Positions 56,137-64,000 of a DNA stretch of 64,000 nt are shown here, one piece after another. The position numbers were made by a program, and so were the translations under genes. Source of the DNA: CAVSRC01 sp963798195 (lineage in GTDB: Bacteria; Pseudomonadota; Alphaproteobacteria; Rhizobiales; Kaistiaceae). Below the pieces are notes generated by a model. The model saw only the letters and a program-made list of their open reading frames with translations, was not told the DNA's origin and searched no databases. The stretch is taken from positions 1 to 64,000 of the forward strand of contig CAWCSF010000010.1 of the NCBI GenBank assembly GCA_963798195.1, written 5' to 3'. The first letter of the stretch is position 1. Every line of letters begins with the position of its first letter.

Positions 56137-57363
56137 CTACTGGAGCAGGCCGTTGATCTCGTCGGCTGCTTGGTCCATCGCCTCCTGCGGATCGGCATCG
56201 CCGAGCAGGATCTGCTGAACGCCGTTGAAATAAGCCTGCGTGATCTGGATCCAGTTCTTGTTCTGCGGAAGCGTGCGGCCGTAGGGCAGCATTTCCTTGA
56301 ACACGGTCAGGATCGGATCCTTGAAGCGCTCCATCTCCATTGCCGACTTCCGCGCCGGGAACGTGTCGGTGAAGAAGCCCATGTTCTCCGACTGCGTCAG
56401 GAACTGGACGAACTTCTTCGTGTCGCCAGGGTTCTTCGCATCCTTCGGGATGATGAAGCTCCATCCGCCGAGGATTGCTGCTGTCTCCTTGCCTTCCGGA
56501 TGCGGAATCTTCATCACGCCGATGTCGATCTTCGGGTTCTCCTTGCGAATGGAGGCAACGTCAAACTGACCGGACTGGTACGTCGCGACCGTCTCGGCAA
56601 TGAACAGGCGGCGGTTGGCGGTGCCGTCGTTCTGAAGCGTCGAGGGCGGCGAAACGTGGTGGGTAACCAGCATGTCCGTGTAGAACTTCACGGCTTCGAC
56701 GGCAGCAGGTTCATTGACGGTGGCGTGGGTCATGTCGTCGCTGATGATCGACCCGCCGTTCATCCAGATGAAGGGGAGCGAACGAAAGATCGTGTTGCCG
56801 AATTCGCCGCCACCGGTGATGGCAAAGCCGTACTGGTCGCCCTTGGTGAGCTTCTTGGCGGCGTCGACGAGTTCCGCCCAGGTCTGCGGCGGCTTCTCCG
56901 GATCAAGCCCTGCGGCCTTGTACATCCCCTTGTTGTAGAAGATGCCGTGCGTCTCGATGCGGTAGGGTATGCCCCACTGCTTGCCATCCCAGTTGCTGTA
57001 TTGCAGCGAGGCGGGGATGTAGTCCTCCTTGTCCTGGAGCACGTCGTCGAGCGGCATCACCAGGCCCTGCTGGGCGTAAGGGACGACCCAGCCGTGCTGT
57101 GCCTCGATCAGATCCGGCGGTGAGCCCGACTGGAGAGCAGTCAGGACTTTTGTCGGAAGACCGTCGGAGACGGTGATTTCCATCTTGATCGTGATGTCAG
57201 GATTGGCCGCCATGAACTTCTTGGCCAGCTCCTCAGCGCGCGCCTGTCCCCAGTTCGGCGTCCACCACACCACCTCGCCCGCCTGGACGACGGTGCCTTG
57301 CCAGGCCATGGCGGCGACGGCGGCCGTCGTCCACAGCAATGCTTTTGCTCTGCTTTTCATCAT
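56137..57363 (-). CDS. CUT1 ABC substrate-binding protein
   Basis: A 408-residue secreted protein with signal peptide (KALLWTTAAVAAMAWQG) and a family-1 solute-binding fold: VVWWTPNWGQARAEELAKKF, DLIEAQHGWVVPYAQQGLVM, GIPYRIETHGIFYNKGMYKA, TWAELVDAAKKLTKGDQYGF and ILGGWSFIIPKDAKNPGDTK. It supplies sugars, polyols or glycerol-phosphate-like compounds to the importer encoded downstream. The exact ligand is unknown. Its promoter is placed at 57766-57793, followed by a predicted IclR operator, leaving a leader of about 390 nt. Confidence 0.93.
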   Translation of the reverse strand: MMKSRAKALLWTTAAVAAMAWQGTVVQAGEVVWWTPNWGQARAEELAKKFMAANPDITIKMEITVSDGLPTKVLTALQSGSPPDLIEAQHGWVVPYAQQGLVMPLDDVLQDKEDYIPASLQYSNWDGKQWGIPYRIETHGIFYNKGMYKAAGLDPEKPPQTWAELVDAAKKLTKGDQYGFAITGGGEFGNTIFRSLPFIWMNGGSIISDDMTHATVNEPAAVEAVKFYTDMLVTHHVSPPSTLQNDGTANRRLFIAETVATYQSGQFDVASIRKENPKIDIGVMKIPHPEGKETAAILGGWSFIIPKDAKNPGDTKKFVQFLTQSENMGFFTDTFPARKSAMEMERFKDPILTVFKEMLPYGRTLPQNKNWIQITQAYFNGVQQILLGDADPQEAMDQAADEINGLLQ

Positions 57364-57734
57364 CTTCCTCCTTGGTGCGATTCCACTCGCGGGGTTCTAT
57401 GGACGCCTACGGCGGCGGACGCTCCGCCGCCAATTCTTCGCGCGATCCATCCTACCGGTGGACCGGGCGCGCAGCTTCGGGATTGATGTCGGGCCGCTCG
57501 GCGAAGCTCGTACGCGGCACGTCAGCGTTGAGGCAAAGCCGTCCCATCCACTTCCTCCCGCGAACGATGCGCAAAAGCGATCGCCCGCACGAATCTTCGA
57601 GGGAGAGGGACTGTCGTCGAAATCGACCGGCGCATGTCGAGCGCTGTGCGATTCCAAACATCGACGGACCAAAGACGCGGGCCCGTCGTTGAGAGCCCTT
57701 CCCAGAACAGCGGCCGTTAGCCGGCCCTTCTCAA
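57364..57734. other. Leader region of the CUT1 operon
   Basis: No gene is recognisable in these 370 bases. They lie between the predicted promoter/operator at 57735-57793 and the binding-protein start, so they would form an unusually long 5' leader on the minus strand. I see no known riboswitch. Confidence 0.4.
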
Positions 57735-57748
57735 TTCAAATACGAACT
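57735..57748. promoter_or_regulatory. Predicted IclR operator, site 1
   Basis: TTCAAATACGAACT, one base different from the sites at 58.5 and 60.8 kb. On the minus strand it follows a promoter-like pair, TTGACA (complement of 57788-57793), 16 bases, TATGTT (complement of 57766-57771), so a bound repressor would block early transcription of the CUT1 operon. Confidence 0.6.
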
Positions 57749-57765
57749 GACCCTGTTCTATATTT

Positions 57766-57793
57766 AACATAATGCTTTGGCCAAGCGTGTCAA
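57766..57793 (-). promoter_or_regulatory. Sigma-70-like promoter of the CUT1 operon
   Basis: Minus-strand TTGACA, a 16-base spacer and TATGTT, located just after the VOC gene stop and reading towards the binding-protein gene. The -35 is perfect and the -10 is a fair match. Confidence 0.5.
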
Positions 57794-57809
57794 TTGCCGG
57801 CTGAGCCGT

Positions 57810-58241
57810 TCACGACATGGCCATCCGCTTGATCGCCGCTGCCTGCATGCCGTCTTTGCCCATCTGCATGAGTTCGATCCGGTTGCCGTCAGGATCCTCG
57901 ATCCATGCCTGGAAATTGTTGTCTGCACCCATCTTCTTCGGGCGGAAAAGGGGAATCCCCTTGTCGCTGACGTGCTTCACCACGGCGTCGAGATCATCCA
58001 CCTCAAGACAGACGTGGTTCAGCCCGATCGCATCTTCCTTCGCGGCACGGTCGCCGACGGCATCGGGGAAGAGTTCCAGGAACTGGTTATCGGTCAACCG
58101 CAGATAGACGATCCAGAGCTTGTTGTCGCGTTCCAGCCGAAACATCTCGGCGAAGCCGAGTTTGTTGACGTAGAAGTCCAGTGATCGGTCGATGTCCTTC
58201 ACGCGGAGCGCGACGTGACCAATCGATTTGATGCCTTTCAT
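57810..58241 (-). CDS. VOC-family (glyoxalase-like) protein
   Basis: A 143-residue protein with two paired beta-alpha-beta modules of the vicinal oxygen chelate superfamily. IGHVALRVKDIDRSLDFYVN (first metal His), LFPDAVGD, GLNHVCLEVDDLDAVVKHVS (second His), then AWIEDPDGNRIELMQMG (Glu ligand). It is a glyoxalase I, epimerase or dioxygenase relative, with unknown substrate. Placed inside the carbohydrate catabolic cluster and divergent from the IclR regulator gene, it is probably a pathway enzyme. Confidence 0.85.
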   Translation of the reverse strand: MKGIKSIGHVALRVKDIDRSLDFYVNKLGFAEMFRLERDNKLWIVYLRLTDNQFLELFPDAVGDRAAKEDAIGLNHVCLEVDDLDAVVKHVSDKGIPLFRPKKMGADNNFQAWIEDPDGNRIELMQMGKDGMQAAAIKRMAMS

Positions 58242-58521
58242 GCAGATCCCCTGTGTTGAAGGTCAGCGGCTAATCCCGGCGTACGTCGGAATTTTCACCG
58301 TCGGCCGTGAATGGAAACGGATGGTGCGAAACACGCGGTTTGGCGCGGCCAATGATCGGAGAGAGAAGCTCACGCGGTTTGGCGCGATGGGCAGCCGCAT
58401 CGGCAGTCCCGCCGGTCTCCGAGTGCATTCCTGCGCCTCCCGCGCTGGAAACGCCTGACGCGCCGCGCCAGGAGAAGCCAGTGGAGCCGTTCGGGGTTCG
58501 TGACGACGCCCATCGGCTCTC
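58242..58521. other. Intergenic DNA with a 16-bp direct repeat
   Basis: Between the divergent VOC and IclR genes. CACGCGGTTTGGCGCG occurs at 58332-58347 and again at 58371-58386. Otherwise nothing recognisable. The VOC promoter should lie here. Confidence 0.5.
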
Positions 58522-58547
58522 ATTCAAATATGAACTTTAAAAGTTCA
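58522..58547. promoter_or_regulatory. Predicted IclR operator, site 2 (compound)
   Basis: ATTCAAATATGAACT (58522-58536) overlaps a second palindrome, TGAACTTTAAAAGTTCA (58531-58547), symmetric about a central A. Lying 50-75 bases before the regulator's start codon and between two divergent genes, it suits autoregulation. Confidence 0.65.
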
Positions 58548-58595
58548 GTTTTGGATGTTAAAGGCGTTGTTCGAAGGGAGTCAATCTGGCGGCCG

Positions 58596-59402
58596 ATGAA
58601 CAATCTGGTGACAACCGAGGCACTTGCCAGGCACCGCATTCCGGTCATCGACCGGATGATGGACGTGCTTCTGCTCCTCGAGCGTCGCGGAAACGGTGCC
58701 ACGATACGCGATCTCGTCGATCAACTGTCTCTGCCGCGTACTACCGTTTATCGCATCCTCAACACGCTGCAATTTCACGACATGGTGCGTCGTTCGGCGG
58801 AAGGCAGCTATCGCCTCGGACCACGGCTGTTGGCGCTTGCGGCGCGTGCCGGCGTCGATGCACACGACTACGACCTCGCCGCTGTGGCCCTGCCGCATCT
58901 CGAACGTCTCTCCGCGGAGACCGGCGAAGGCTGCAAGGTTTCCGTCATCGACGGCGATAGCATTCTGGTGGTTGCCGCCATCGATGGGCAGCGCGAATAC
59001 GCCCTCACGGTCGTCACTGGTCAGCGCCAGCCCATGCACGCCGGCGCGGCCAGCAAGGTGTTGCTGGCCAGCCTGCCGCAAGCCGACTTGCAGAAGCGGC
59101 TGACGCGGCCGCTCGTCCGCTACACAGGCCGCACGCTGACCGATCCAAAGAAGCTCCTGGCCGAGCTTCAACGGATCAAGCGTCAGGGTTGGGCGCAGGA
59201 CCGTGGCGAGTATTCGCCGAGCGTTCATGCATTTGCCGCGCCCATCCGCGATCGCCGCGGCAAGGTGATCGCGGCGCTCAGCGTGCCGTTCCTCGCAGGC
59301 ACGTCCGCGACGCACATGGACAAGGTCAAGGCGAAGACGATTGCTTTCGCGGAGGCGATCGCCACCGACCTGCCGTCGCCCCGAATCATGGGCGACGGAT
59401 AA
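58596..59402 (+). CDS. IclR-family transcriptional regulator
   Basis: A 268-residue protein from ATG 58596. An open frame from 58500 would cover the operator and is not used. Winged helix: IPVIDRMMDVLLLLERRGNG, TIRDLVDQLSLPRTTVYRIL, NTLQFHDMVRRSAEGSYRLG. Effector domain: LPHLERLSAETGEGCKVSVI, VVTGQRQPMHAGAASKVLLA, IKRQGWAQDRGEYSPSVHAF and AAPIRDRRGKVIAALSV. IclR proteins usually repress catabolic operons until a pathway metabolite binds. Three copies of one palindrome flank it in the local promoters, making it the probable regulator of both CUT1 operons, the VOC gene and the alcohol dehydrogenase. Confidence 0.94.
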   Translation: MNNLVTTEALARHRIPVIDRMMDVLLLLERRGNGATIRDLVDQLSLPRTTVYRILNTLQFHDMVRRSAEGSYRLGPRLLALAARAGVDAHDYDLAAVALPHLERLSAETGEGCKVSVIDGDSILVVAAIDGQREYALTVVTGQRQPMHAGAASKVLLASLPQADLQKRLTRPLVRYTGRTLTDPKKLLAELQRIKRQGWAQDRGEYSPSVHAFAAPIRDRRGKVIAALSVPFLAGTSATHMDKVKAKTIAFAEAIATDLPSPRIMGDG

Positions 59403-59454
59403 ACGCCGGGCGCGCGCCGGCTTCGGGCGGGAAATGATCAGCAGTGCGGCGACG

Positions 59455-60579
59455 CTACACCATCACTGCGTCGAGCATGGCACGATAGTCCGCCGCGGAA
59501 GCCTCGCGCGGATTAGTGGCGTGGCTGTGATCAGCCAGCGCCCGCTCGATGACCCAGTCGAAGACGTCGGCCTTGCATCCTAGTGTCTTGAGACCGGCTG
59601 GAATACCGAGCCGCTTGTTGAGGCTGTCGAGTTCGCCGGCAAGGTCGGCGGATGCGGGAAGGCCCATCGCGGCCTTCAGCCGGTCAAGTTTGTCGCCGAC
59701 ATGACCTGCATTGAAGCGCACGACGGTAGGCATGAGGATTGCGTTCAGCGTGCCGTGATGAAGCGTCGGCTGCTTCAGCCCTCCGAGCGCATGGCTGAGT
59801 GCATGAACGGCGCCGAGACCCTTCTGGAACGAGAGCCCGCCTTCGATGGCGCCCATCATCATCTGCTCTCGTGCCGCGATGTCGGAGCCATTGCGCGTTG
59901 CGGTCTCTATGTTGCGCCACACCCGGGACGCACCGTCGAGAGCAATCGCTTCGGCAGGTGGATTGAAGCGCGGCGAGAACAGCGTCTCGATGCAATGGGA
60001 GAGGGCGTCGAGCCCGGTGGCTGCGGTCAGCGACGGCGGCAAGCCGAGCGTCAGCTCGGGATCGCAAATCGCGCGCTTTGGAATGATGTGCGGGCTGATC
60101 AGTCCCAATTTGCGACCGTCATCGAGCGTGATCAGGGAGGCGCGGCCGACCTCGGCGCCGGTGCCGGCGGTGGTTGGCACGGCGATCACGGGCGCGACCG
60201 GCCCGATTCGCTGGATGCCGCCGTAGATGGCCGCGTACTGTTCCAGATTGCCGGCGTGAGTGGCCAGCAGGGCCACGGCCTTGGCGAGATCGATCGGCGA
60301 GCCGCCACCGACCGCCACCAGTCCGTCGCAGGACCCGTCGCGGTAAGTCTCTAGTGCCGCGTGGACGGCGCTCTCGCTGGGGTTCGTCGGAACGTCGAGA
60401 AAGCTCGATGCACCCGCGGGCATGAGCGCCATCACTTGGTCGAGCAGGCCGGTGGCCGCCAGTCCGCGATCACTGACCACCAGTGGCTTCTCGATGCCGC
60501 AGCCCGTGAGCGCATCGGGCAAAGTAGCGACTGCGCCACGCGCAAATTCAATTGTGGTGAGGTACTGGATAAGGCTCAT
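59455..60579 (-). CDS. Iron-containing alcohol dehydrogenase
   Basis: A 374-residue protein from ATG (complement of 60577-60579). NAD-binding GLVAVGGGSPIDLAKAVALL, VIAVPTTAGTGAEVGRASLI, CDPELTLGLPPSLTAATGLD with metal Asp/Asp region, and the metal histidines in GAVHALSHALGG and LHHGTLNAILMP are all present. Family members oxidise alcohols such as glycerol, 1,3-propanediol, 4-hydroxybutyrate or reduce maleylacetate. The substrate here is open. It is divergent from the second CUT1 operon across operator site 3. Confidence 0.93.
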   Translation of the reverse strand: MSLIQYLTTIEFARGAVATLPDALTGCGIEKPLVVSDRGLAATGLLDQVMALMPAGASSFLDVPTNPSESAVHAALETYRDGSCDGLVAVGGGSPIDLAKAVALLATHAGNLEQYAAIYGGIQRIGPVAPVIAVPTTAGTGAEVGRASLITLDDGRKLGLISPHIIPKRAICDPELTLGLPPSLTAATGLDALSHCIETLFSPRFNPPAEAIALDGASRVWRNIETATRNGSDIAAREQMMMGAIEGGLSFQKGLGAVHALSHALGGLKQPTLHHGTLNAILMPTVVRFNAGHVGDKLDRLKAAMGLPASADLAGELDSLNKRLGIPAGLKTLGCKADVFDWVIERALADHSHATNPREASAADYRAMLDAVMV

Positions 60580-60758
60580 CAGCGAGATTTCCGAGATGGG
60601 TTGTTCGTGTCGGGCTCGCCTTTGAAGCGCAATTTTTGCCGGTGCGCCACTTGAAACCGACGGAGCGGGAAGTCGCTGCCGCAACGGGACCCTGCCACAG
60701 CCATTCCAGTTGACTCGTTCCGGGCACGGCTCCTATAGTTCAATTGTTGCACAGCATG

Positions 60759-60773
60759 GTTCAAATATGAACT
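60759..60773. promoter_or_regulatory. Predicted IclR operator, site 3
   Basis: GTTCA-AATA-TGAAC, perfectly symmetric arms, followed by T. It overlaps the -10 element of a possible plus-strand promoter (TTGTTG at 60744-60749, 16 bases, TATGAA at 60766-60771), about 85 bases before the permease start and between two divergent genes. Confidence 0.65.
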
Positions 60774-60857
60774 TTGGCTCGCAGGCGTTCTTGTTGCGGC
60801 GGCCACAAGGGGACGTCAAAACCACGTGCAACGACCGCGCTCCTGGGAGGGAGGGGT

Positions 60858-61751
60858 ATGGCTATCCGTTGGAGTCGGGTTTCACCGGTTGTCGCGCTGA
60901 GTCCGGCGGTGACCATTACGGCCGTGGCGTTTGCAGGCGCCATCGGCTGGACGATCTTTGAGTCGTTCACGCGCTCACGTCGATTCCCCGAATATGTCAT
61001 CGATCCGGAATGGTGGCGCAACTACACGCGGCTGTTCGGCACCAGCGAGTGGGGCACCTCCCTCAGCAATCTGATCATCCTGGCCGTCGGCAGCGGGCTC
61101 GCCATCGTTTTCGGCTTCATCCTCGCGGCAATGGTCGAGCGCGAGAAGCGCGGCGAGGGCTTCTTCCGGACCATGTTCCTCTATCCGCTCGCCATATCCT
61201 TGATCGTGACCGGCATCGTCTGGCGCTGGATGTTCAATCCATCCCTCGGCATCGAGAACTTTCTCCACCAGCTCGGCTGGGAAAGCGCGGAGTTCAATTG
61301 GTTGAAGGAACCGCGCACGGCCATGTACGGCATCATCCTTGCGTCGATCTGGCATGGCCTCGGCTTCTACATGGCACTGATGCTGTCGGGCCTGAAATCG
61401 ATCAATGGCGAGATCTGGAGCGCCGCGCGGCTCGATGGCGTTGGCTTCTGGCGCCTCTACACCGAGATCGTTATCCCGATGCTGAAATACACCTTCCTCA
61501 CCTGCGCGATCCTTCTCTCGCTGGGTGTGGTCAAGGCCTATGACATCATCGTGGCGATGACAAATGGCGGACCCGGCACATCGACCTGGACGCCGGCCTA
61601 TTTCACCATCAACGCCTATGCCACGCGCGGCAACATCGGTTACGCCTCCGCTGCCGCCGTCATCATGCTGGCGATAACCCTCGTCATCTTCCTGCCGCTG
61701 GTCGCCGTAACGGCGTGGCAGGCGCGCCGCCGCGAGGAGGTCACGGGATGA
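60858..61751 (+). CDS. CUT1 ABC permease, MalF-like (second importer)
   Basis: A 297-residue protein from ATG 60858, directly behind GGAGGGAGGGG. Six membrane helices, EAA loop NGEIWSAARLDGVGFWRLYT, and the block IIVAMTNGGPGTSTWTP before the last helices. The sequence resembles permeases of glucose/mannose-type importers. The stop overlaps the next permease start (ATGA). Confidence 0.94.
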   Translation: MAIRWSRVSPVVALSPAVTITAVAFAGAIGWTIFESFTRSRRFPEYVIDPEWWRNYTRLFGTSEWGTSLSNLIILAVGSGLAIVFGFILAAMVEREKRGEGFFRTMFLYPLAISLIVTGIVWRWMFNPSLGIENFLHQLGWESAEFNWLKEPRTAMYGIILASIWHGLGFYMALMLSGLKSINGEIWSAARLDGVGFWRLYTEIVIPMLKYTFLTCAILLSLGVVKAYDIIVAMTNGGPGTSTWTPAYFTINAYATRGNIGYASAAAVIMLAITLVIFLPLVAVTAWQARRREEVTG

Positions 61752-62662
61752 CCGCCCGGACAGTCGATACGCTGGCCACGTCCGGCATGGTAACAACGTC
61801 GCGCCGTCGTCGGCGCATTCGCGGCTCGACGATCGCCAATCTCACCTTCCTGACGATCTGCGCGCTTTTTGTCGCGATTCCGCTCTACGTGGTCATCGTC
61901 ACATCCTTCAAGACGATGGAACAGATCGCGCTTGGTGACATCTTCTCGCTGCCGACGACGTGGACCTTCGAGCCCTGGCAGAAGGCGTGGTCGGAAATCT
62001 GCGCTGGCATGACGTGCGAAGGCGTAAAGCACGGCTTCTTCAATTCGCTGAAGATACTCTTTCCCAGCATCACGCTGGCGATCGGGATTTCGTCGGTGAC
62101 CGGCTATGCGCTGGCGCTGTGGAACGTCCGCTGGGCCAACACATTCCTGTTCGTGCTGTTCCTGTGCGCCTTCGTGCCATTCCAGATCATCATGATCCCG
62201 CTGGTCGTGCTGACGGCCAATCTCGGAATCTTCGGCAGCATCTGGGCGATTGCGGTTGTCCACGCGGTCCTGCAGATGCCGTTCCTGACCCTCATCTTCC
62301 GCAATTTCTACAAGGACATCCCGAGCGAATTGATCAGGGCCGCCGTCATGGACTCGGGCAGCTTCTGGCGCATCTTCGGTGAAATCATCCTGCCCATGTC
62401 CGGCAACATCATGGTCGTCGTTCTGATCCTGGTCATCACGGGCGTGTGGAACGACTACCTGATCGGGTTGACCTTCGGCGGCATTGGCACGCAGCCGATG
62501 ACGGTGATCCTGGCCAACACCGTCATCACCGAGCGCGGCGAGATCCACTACAACATCGACATGGCAGCCGCGCTCCTCACGGCGATCCCTCCGCTCCTCG
62601 TCTATTTCGGCCTCGGCAAGTTCTTCGTTCGGGGCATCACCGCTGGGGCGATCAAGGGCTAG
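61748..62662 (+). CDS. CUT1 ABC permease, MalG-like (second importer)
   Basis: A 304-residue protein whose ATG overlaps the upstream stop. Membrane helices from FLTICALFVAIPLYVVIVTS, EAA loop SELIRAAVMDSGSFWRIFGE, and a C-terminus GKFFVRGITAGAIKG. The basic N-terminal 30 residues (SRRRRRIRGS) precede helix one. It forms the channel with the preceding permease. Confidence 0.94.
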   Translation: MTARTVDTLATSGMVTTSRRRRRIRGSTIANLTFLTICALFVAIPLYVVIVTSFKTMEQIALGDIFSLPTTWTFEPWQKAWSEICAGMTCEGVKHGFFNSLKILFPSITLAIGISSVTGYALALWNVRWANTFLFVLFLCAFVPFQIIMIPLVVLTANLGIFGSIWAIAVVHAVLQMPFLTLIFRNFYKDIPSELIRAAVMDSGSFWRIFGEIILPMSGNIMVVVLILVITGVWNDYLIGLTFGGIGTQPMTVILANTVITERGEIHYNIDMAAALLTAIPPLLVYFGLGKFFVRGITAGAIKG

Positions 62663-62702
62663 GAGAGCCGCTCGCACCAGGGCAACCAAAAACCGTACTT
62701 CC

Positions 62703-62722
62703 CCGTCGGTCGAGGCCGACGG
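62703..62722. promoter_or_regulatory. Intercistronic hairpin before the binding-protein gene
   Basis: CCGTCGG and CCGACGG pair perfectly around a 6-base loop, in the 100-base gap between permease and binding-protein genes. There is no T-run, so an mRNA-stabilising role is more likely than termination. Confidence 0.5.
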
Positions 62723-62762
62723 CAAAGCCTGGGACTGAACAAAGAAAAAGGGAGAAACCGAT

Positions 62763-64000
62763 ATGGTAAGCAAAGCACTGGTTGGCATCGGAGCGGCGCT
62801 CGCGCTCGGCACGATGCTGTCGTCGGCAAGCGCCACAGATCTTCAGCTGTATCACTCGTGGTCGAACGAGAGCGAGATCGGCGCGCTCAACGTTTTCGTG
62901 AAGGAATTCGAGTTGCGCGGCAACAAGATCACCGAAATGTCCGTTCCGCACGAGCAGGCCGGCGGCAGCCCGCTGGTCAGCCTGGTCGTGGCCGGTACGC
63001 CGCCGAACCTTTTCATCACGGCGGACTCCGACTTCTTCCGCGACCTTAAGAAGCGCGGCCTCAGTCAGCCGGTCGACGACGTGTTCAAGGAGATCGGGGC
63101 GACGTCGCATCTCCTGCCGGCGGTGCTGGACACCATCACGATCGACGGCGAGATCCTGAAGATCCCGGCCGGCGTGCACATTCCCGGCATGGTTTACTAC
63201 AACCTGGAAGTCGCGAAGGCGGCTGGCGTCGATCCCACCAAGTGGACCTCGCTCGACGACATGTGGGCGGACGAGAAGAAGGTCGAGGACGCCGGCTATA
63301 CCTTCATCGCCATGGGCGGCAATACGTTCCAGGCTGGATACCTCATGTTCGCGCTGGTCGCCGCCGTGGCCGGCCCCGATGTCTACAACCGCCTGTATGC
63401 AGGAACGCCGGACCCGACCGTCTTTGACGACCCCGGCCTGCGCAAGGCGATCGAGCAGTTCCAGAAAATCGTTCGCCAGACCGACAAGGGCTGGGTGAAC
63501 CGTCAGTGGAACGAGACCACCAACACCGTCATCGCCGGCAAGGCGCTGATGCAGATCCACGGCGACTGGATGAAGGGCCAGTGGAAGGCCAATAAAAAGG
63601 TTGTCGGCAAGGATTTCGGCTGCATCAACATCCCCGGCACCAAGGCGCTGACGGTCACGGTCGACTCGTTCGGTATCCTCGGTGGCGTCGACGCGGACAA
63701 GCTCAAGGCCGAGAAGGAATTCGCCAGCATCGTCGTCGATCCGAAGTTCAACGCCGAGTTCAACTTCATCAAGGGCTCGTCGCCGGTTCGCGACGACGTG
63801 CCGACCGACAAGCTGGACGCATGCAACAAGCTGGTTATCGAGTCGCTGAAGAAGCCGAATTTCAGCGTCCTGAACCCGTCCTACATCGGTGACTCTGACT
63901 GGAACAACTCGATCTGGAACGCGATGTACACGTTCCAGGGCGACGAGAGCATGACGGTCGATGACGTGATCGCCAAGCTGAAGAGCGAGTACGACGCGAT
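62763..64000 (+). CDS. CUT1 ABC substrate-binding protein, runs off the window
   Basis: ATG 62763 behind AGGGAG, with at least 412 residues and no stop before the window ends. A signal peptide (ALVGIGAALALGTMLSSA, cut after SSASA) is followed by a family-1 solute-binding fold: LQLYHSWSNESEIGALNVFV, PNLFITADSDFFRDLKKRGL, PAGVHIPGMVYYNLEVAKAA and LMQIHGDWMKGQWKANKK, which includes the HGDWMKG block of glucose/mannose-type binding proteins. Two cysteines (in DFGCINIPG and LDACNKL) may form a disulphide. It is the third gene of this operon. An ATPase may follow beyond 64000. Confidence 0.92.
   Translation, partial: MVSKALVGIGAALALGTMLSSASATDLQLYHSWSNESEIGALNVFVKEFELRGNKITEMSVPHEQAGGSPLVSLVVAGTPPNLFITADSDFFRDLKKRGLSQPVDDVFKEIGATSHLLPAVLDTITIDGEILKIPAGVHIPGMVYYNLEVAKAAGVDPTKWTSLDDMWADEKKVEDAGYTFIAMGGNTFQAGYLMFALVAAVAGPDVYNRLYAGTPDPTVFDDPGLRKAIEQFQKIVRQTDKGWVNRQWNETTNTVIAGKALMQIHGDWMKGQWKANKKVVGKDFGCINIPGTKALTVTVDSFGILGGVDADKLKAEKEFASIVVDPKFNAEFNFIKGSSPVRDDVPTDKLDACNKLVIESLKKPNFSVLNPSYIGDSDWNNSIWNAMYTFQGDESMTVDDVIAKLKSEYDA

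Overview
The window reads as chromosomal DNA of an alphaproteobacterium of the Hyphomicrobiales (Rhizobiales). The best evidence is the run murA - DUF2948 - hisD - UPF0262 - maf - yacG followed by tRNA-Phe, an order typical of that group. Further support comes from GC-rich coding sequence, Cpa/Tad genes, a ScfR-type regulator, an SLC5-type sensor kinase and several CUT1/HAAT ABC importers.

The window has two halves that meet at a tRNA-Thr(GGT) gene (32525-32599). Left of it (1-32.4 kb) the DNA is sparsely coding and accessory in character. It holds a frame-broken FecR-domain gene, a DUF218 protein and a DUF1508 protein. A serralysin-type M10 metalloprotease/RTX repeat protein (3.8-9.3 kb) follows, with a BTLCP cysteine protease and a carbohydrate-binding/OmpA-like surface protein behind it. 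Next come a two-domain glycosyltransferase with an unknown partner, an HTH regulator and a diguanylate cyclase. An incomplete Tad set follows (cpaB, cpaC, a lipoprotein, a TPR lipoprotein and a vWA TadE/G-like protein, but no pilin, ATPase or platform genes). The far end of this half has a DUF1294 membrane protein, a small HTH protein, a 0.6-kb tandem array of palindromic repeats, 2.2 kb without a recognisable gene but rich in inverted and direct repeats, a HUH-like replication/nicking protein, an MFS transporter and a tyrosine integrase. The integrase lies directly at the 3' end of the tRNA-Thr gene, so the left side looks like an integrated and partly decayed island. Its distal attachment site is not visible here.

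Right of the tRNA the DNA is dense and orderly. It begins with cell-wall, histidine and housekeeping genes, tRNA-Phe, prfC and a haloacid dehalogenase. A sensory block follows: an SLC5-fused histidine kinase, a small membrane protein, a single-domain response regulator and a ScfR-like regulator with a palindrome in its promoter. Next is a branched-chain-amino-acid-type ABC system (Tat-secreted binding protein, strong terminator, then livHMGF), followed by a secreted DUF900 alpha/beta hydrolase. The last 11 kb is a carbohydrate-type catabolic cluster: a complete CUT1 importer, a VOC protein, an IclR regulator, an iron-dependent alcohol dehydrogenase and a second CUT1 importer. Near-identical copies of one motif, TTCAAATAYGAACT, sit in all three promoter regions of this cluster. 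I read them as operators of the local IclR protein.

Single-base frame breaks are common but clustered: about 20 in the RTX gene, about nine in 3.7 kb of livHMGF, and others in FecR, the CBM/OmpA gene, BTLCP and two small genes. Between breaks the protein sequence stays recognisable. This points to assembly or sequencing indels at least as much as to real gene decay.
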